Positions 62,468 to 64,000 of a stretch of DNA of 64,000 bases are shown here, one piece after another (position 1 is the stretch's first letter; each line of letters starts with the position of its first letter). The position numbers were made by a program, and so were the translations under genes. This DNA comes from JBGSUZ01 sp964404895 (GTDB taxonomy: Bacteria; Bacillota; Clostridia; Peptostreptococcales; Acidaminobacteraceae). The stretch lies in assembly GCA_964404895.1 (NCBI GenBank), contig CAYOLV010000006.1:124001-188000 (forward strand), written 5' to 3'. The notes under the pieces are model-generated. The model saw only the letters and a list, made by a program, of their open reading frames with translations, was not told where the DNA came from and ran no database searches.

Positions 62468-63175
62468 CTATTTAGACTCCTCCTTGCGCATCGAACTGAA
62501 AACCATTTGCTGCACGATTGAGAATAACGTACTAACTACCCAATAAACCATTAAACCTGCAGATAGTCCTTGAGACATGAAAAGGATCATAATTGGGAAA
62601 ATGTTATTCATCATTTTCATCTGATCATTCACTTCTTGACCTTTATACATGCTTGTCATCTGGAAGTAAGTTAAAACGGCTGCAATAATTGGCATTAATC
62701 CTGGCATCCCAGCTAAAAATGTAGGAGCTGTAGGAAAAATTAAACCAATTGTATCAGGTAGCGCTAAATCTTTGACCCATAAAAACCCTTTTGTAAGAGC
62801 TTCATTAGACAAAGGTGCACCGTGAAGCAATACATATTTTGCAGGTTGTTTCAATGTCCCAAATAATGCAAAGATAATTGGCATTTGTATTAAAATAGGA
62901 AGACATCCTGCTAATGGATTAACCTTATGCACTTGATATAACTCAAGCGTCTTCGTATTCAACATTTCTTTATCATTTTTATATTTTTCTTGAATTTCTT
63001 TCAATTTTGGCTGGACAGCTTGCATTTCTCTAGAAGACTTGATTTGTGCAGCATTTAACGGGAACAGTAACAATTTAACAAATATCGTAAACAATACGAT
63101 TGAAAATGCATAGTTACCAATAAAACCGTAAATTAAGCCCAAAAGTTGGCCTAATAAAGTATATAAAAAACTCAA
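62468..63175 (-). CDS. yidC: Membrane protein insertase YidC/SpoIIIJ
   Basis: 235 residues, monoderm type, no large periplasmic domain. Five helices; the first conserved helix SIVLFTIFVKLLLFPL has Lys at the usual Arg position of the hydrophilic groove. NPLAGCLPILIQMPIIFALF and MIVFMSQGL-type late helices are recognisable. No lipobox. The start is taken as TTG 63175: GGGAGGT lies 6-7 bases upstream and is itself part of a longer GTG-started frame. It inserts membrane proteins, alone or with SecYEG. Confidence 0.93.
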   Translation of the reverse strand: MSFLYTLLGQLLGLIYGFIGNYAFSIVLFTIFVKLLLFPLNAAQIKSSREMQAVQPKLKEIQEKYKNDKEMLNTKTLELYQVHKVNPLAGCLPILIQMPIIFALFGTLKQPAKYVLLHGAPLSNEALTKGFLWVKDLALPDTIGLIFPTAPTFLAGMPGLMPIIAAVLTYFQMTSMYKGQEVNDQMKMMNNIFPIMILFMSQGLSAGLMVYWVVSTLFSIVQQMVFSSMRKEESK

Positions 63176-63231
63176 CGTACTACCTCCCACTTGAAGTTAA
63201 ACTTCAATCAACATACAATCTAATATATTTG

Positions 63232-63441
63232 TCATTTCAAAGGGTCATAGCCACCCGGATGGAGTGGATGACACTTAAGAATTCTCTTCAAACCCAACCA
63301 GCTCCCTTTAAAGGGGCCGTATTTTTCAATGGCTTCATAAGTATATTGGGAACACGTTGGATAAAAACGGCATCTCGGCCCTAAAAATGGCGAAATAAAC
63401 TGCTTGTAAAACCGAATCATCAGTAACAAGATCTTTTTCAT
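63232..63441 (-). CDS. yidD: Membrane protein insertion efficiency factor YidD
   Basis: 69 residues. [33 protein letters not shown] and the C-terminal [13 protein letters not shown] are signature YidD. Peripheral membrane protein that assists YidC. Between rnpA and yidC as usual; AGGTG ribosome-binding site. Confidence 0.97.
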   Translation of the reverse strand: MKKILLLMIRFYKQFISPFLGPRCRFYPTCSQYTYEAIEKYGPFKGSWLGLKRILKCHPLHPGGYDPLK

Positions 63442-63452
63442 CTTTAATACAC

Positions 63453-63776
63453 CTACTTTAAATCCTTCAATAGACGTTTGACTGACTTCTCCACTTCAGA
63501 ATATTCCGCAGTGTTCATTCGCACGCGTGCAATGAATACTAAATCATACCCTTTTGTTTGTTTTACTAGGTTTAACCGATATGCCTCTTTGATCAATCGC
63601 TTTGCTCTATTTCTAACAACACTGTTTCCAACTTTTTTACTGACAGAATAGCCTACACGGTTAAATTCTAGTCCGTTTTCCAATTGGTACAGAACTACCA
63701 GTCGAGTTGCGTTCGATTTTCCTTTTTTATATACTTCCGAAAATTGACTGCTCTTTTTCAGCTTTTCCACACTCAC
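63453..63776 (-). CDS. rnpA: Ribonuclease P protein component
   Basis: 107 residues. RNase P protein C5 fold, with [20 protein letters not shown] carrying the RNR motif. It aids the RNase P RNA in 5' tRNA maturation. GTG start with GGAGG upstream. It begins 52 bases after rpmH, beyond a terminator-like hairpin. Confidence 0.96.
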   Translation of the reverse strand: MSVEKLKKSSQFSEVYKKGKSNATRLVVLYQLENGLEFNRVGYSVSKKVGNSVVRNRAKRLIKEAYRLNLVKQTKGYDLVFIARVRMNTAEYSEVEKSVKRLLKDLK

Positions 63777-63803
63777 GGGAACCTCCGTAAAAGTCTATAA
63801 TTG

Positions 63804-63831
63804 CAAAAAAAGACCACTTGTCGCGGTCTTA
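63804..63831 (-). terminator. Attenuator-like hairpin between rpmH and rnpA
   Basis: AAGACCGC and GTGGTCTT pair, followed by seven T residues on the minus strand. The stem includes the last base of the rpmH stop codon, and rnpA begins 28 bases further on. Confidence 0.7.
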
Positions 63832-63963
63832 AGCAGTCAATTTCTTTCTTCCTTTTTGTCTACGAGCTCTTAAAACGTTTCTACCTGACGCAGTCTTCAT
63901 TCTTTTTCTGAAGCCATGTTCAACTTTTCTTTGTCTCTTTTTAGGTTGATAAGTTCTTTTCAT
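63829..63963 (-). CDS. rpmH: 50S ribosomal protein L34
   Basis: 44 residues beginning [20 protein letters not shown] and ending GRKKLTA, the full L34 sequence pattern. It is the smallest conserved protein next to the origin and binds 23S rRNA. A perfect AAGGAGGTG lies 10 bases upstream. The promoter is probably at or beyond the window edge; a TATATA stretch lies at 63990-63998. Confidence 0.97.
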   Translation of the reverse strand: MKRTYQPKKRQRKVEHGFRKRMKTASGRNVLRARRQKGRKKLTA

Positions 63964-64000
63964 TAGAAAAACACCTCCTTGAATCATCAGTATATATAAA

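Overview
The window is a near-origin segment of a low-GC Firmicutes chromosome, most likely class Clostridia; I cannot name the genus. The right edge carries the block that lies next to oriC in Firmicutes, in the usual order: rpmH, rnpA, yidD, yidC, jag, mnmE, mnmG, rsmG, noc, parA, parB, with two perfect parS sites. Almost all genes lie on the minus strand, so they run with a fork moving leftward from an origin just past the right edge (dnaA is not in the window).

Layout from right to left. 63963-54170: rpmH to the parABS/noc module, then a diacylglycerol-kinase-family gene. 54083-49005: a BshB1-like deacetylase with a degenerate NtrC-type regulator; two paralogous HTH plus coiled-coil proteins; an unrecognised coiled-coil protein; and an OmpA-domain envelope protein. 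48940-40147: tRNA-Arg(CCT), tRNA deaminase tadA, tRNA-Ser(GGA), SRP RNA, two large HD-GYP sensor proteins, dnaX, ybaB and recR. 40003-33948: a compact Tad/Flp pilus cluster, followed by a hybrid kinase-like protein whose phospho-acceptor His is absent. 32087-26656: one dense operon with an rRNA methyltransferase, yqeC and mocA (selenium/molybdenum hydroxylase accessory genes), DUF5711, cvpA, yedF, DUF3343 and DUF951. 26507-25508: rpsF-ssb-rpsR. 25435-20067: a five-gene plus-strand transport cassette. 19839-8713: yybS, gdpP, rplI, then MoxR/DUF58/transglutaminase, dnaB helicase, a GNAT enzyme and purA. 8567-1: a secreted Pro/Met-triplet protein, ilvE, a primosome pair (DnaB/DnaD-type protein and DnaI), a LysM-G5-M23 endopeptidase, and walR with the first 21 codons of walK.

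How it works together: the housekeeping backbone covers replication loading (DnaB/DnaI-type loaders, DnaB helicase, DnaX, SSB, RecR), segregation and nucleoid occlusion (ParA, ParB, parS, Noc), ribosome and tRNA maturation, membrane insertion (YidC, SRP RNA, Jag) and wall homeostasis (WalR, M23, GdpP). Accessory modules sit inside junctions that are normally closed in Firmicutes: the transport cassette between rpsR and yybS, MoxR-DUF58-transglutaminase between rplI and dnaB, and the HD-GYP pair between the SRP RNA and dnaX. HD-GYP enzymes, the Tad pilus and the hybrid kinase suggest nucleotide-second-messenger control of surface attachment.

Most promising for novelty are (1) the 20067-25435 cassette, which combines a solute-binding protein, two import-type permeases, a MacA/HlyD-like adaptor and a MacB-topology permease but has no ATPase, and (2) the 49005-51700 cluster of HTH/coiled-coil paralogues with an OmpA protein, whose first gene has a near-consensus promoter overlapping a perfect DnaA box and a 21-bp inverted repeat just upstream. 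No insertion sequence, prophage or CRISPR array was seen. No gene-free stretch exceeds 300 bases apart from the RNA-gene interval 48009-48371.
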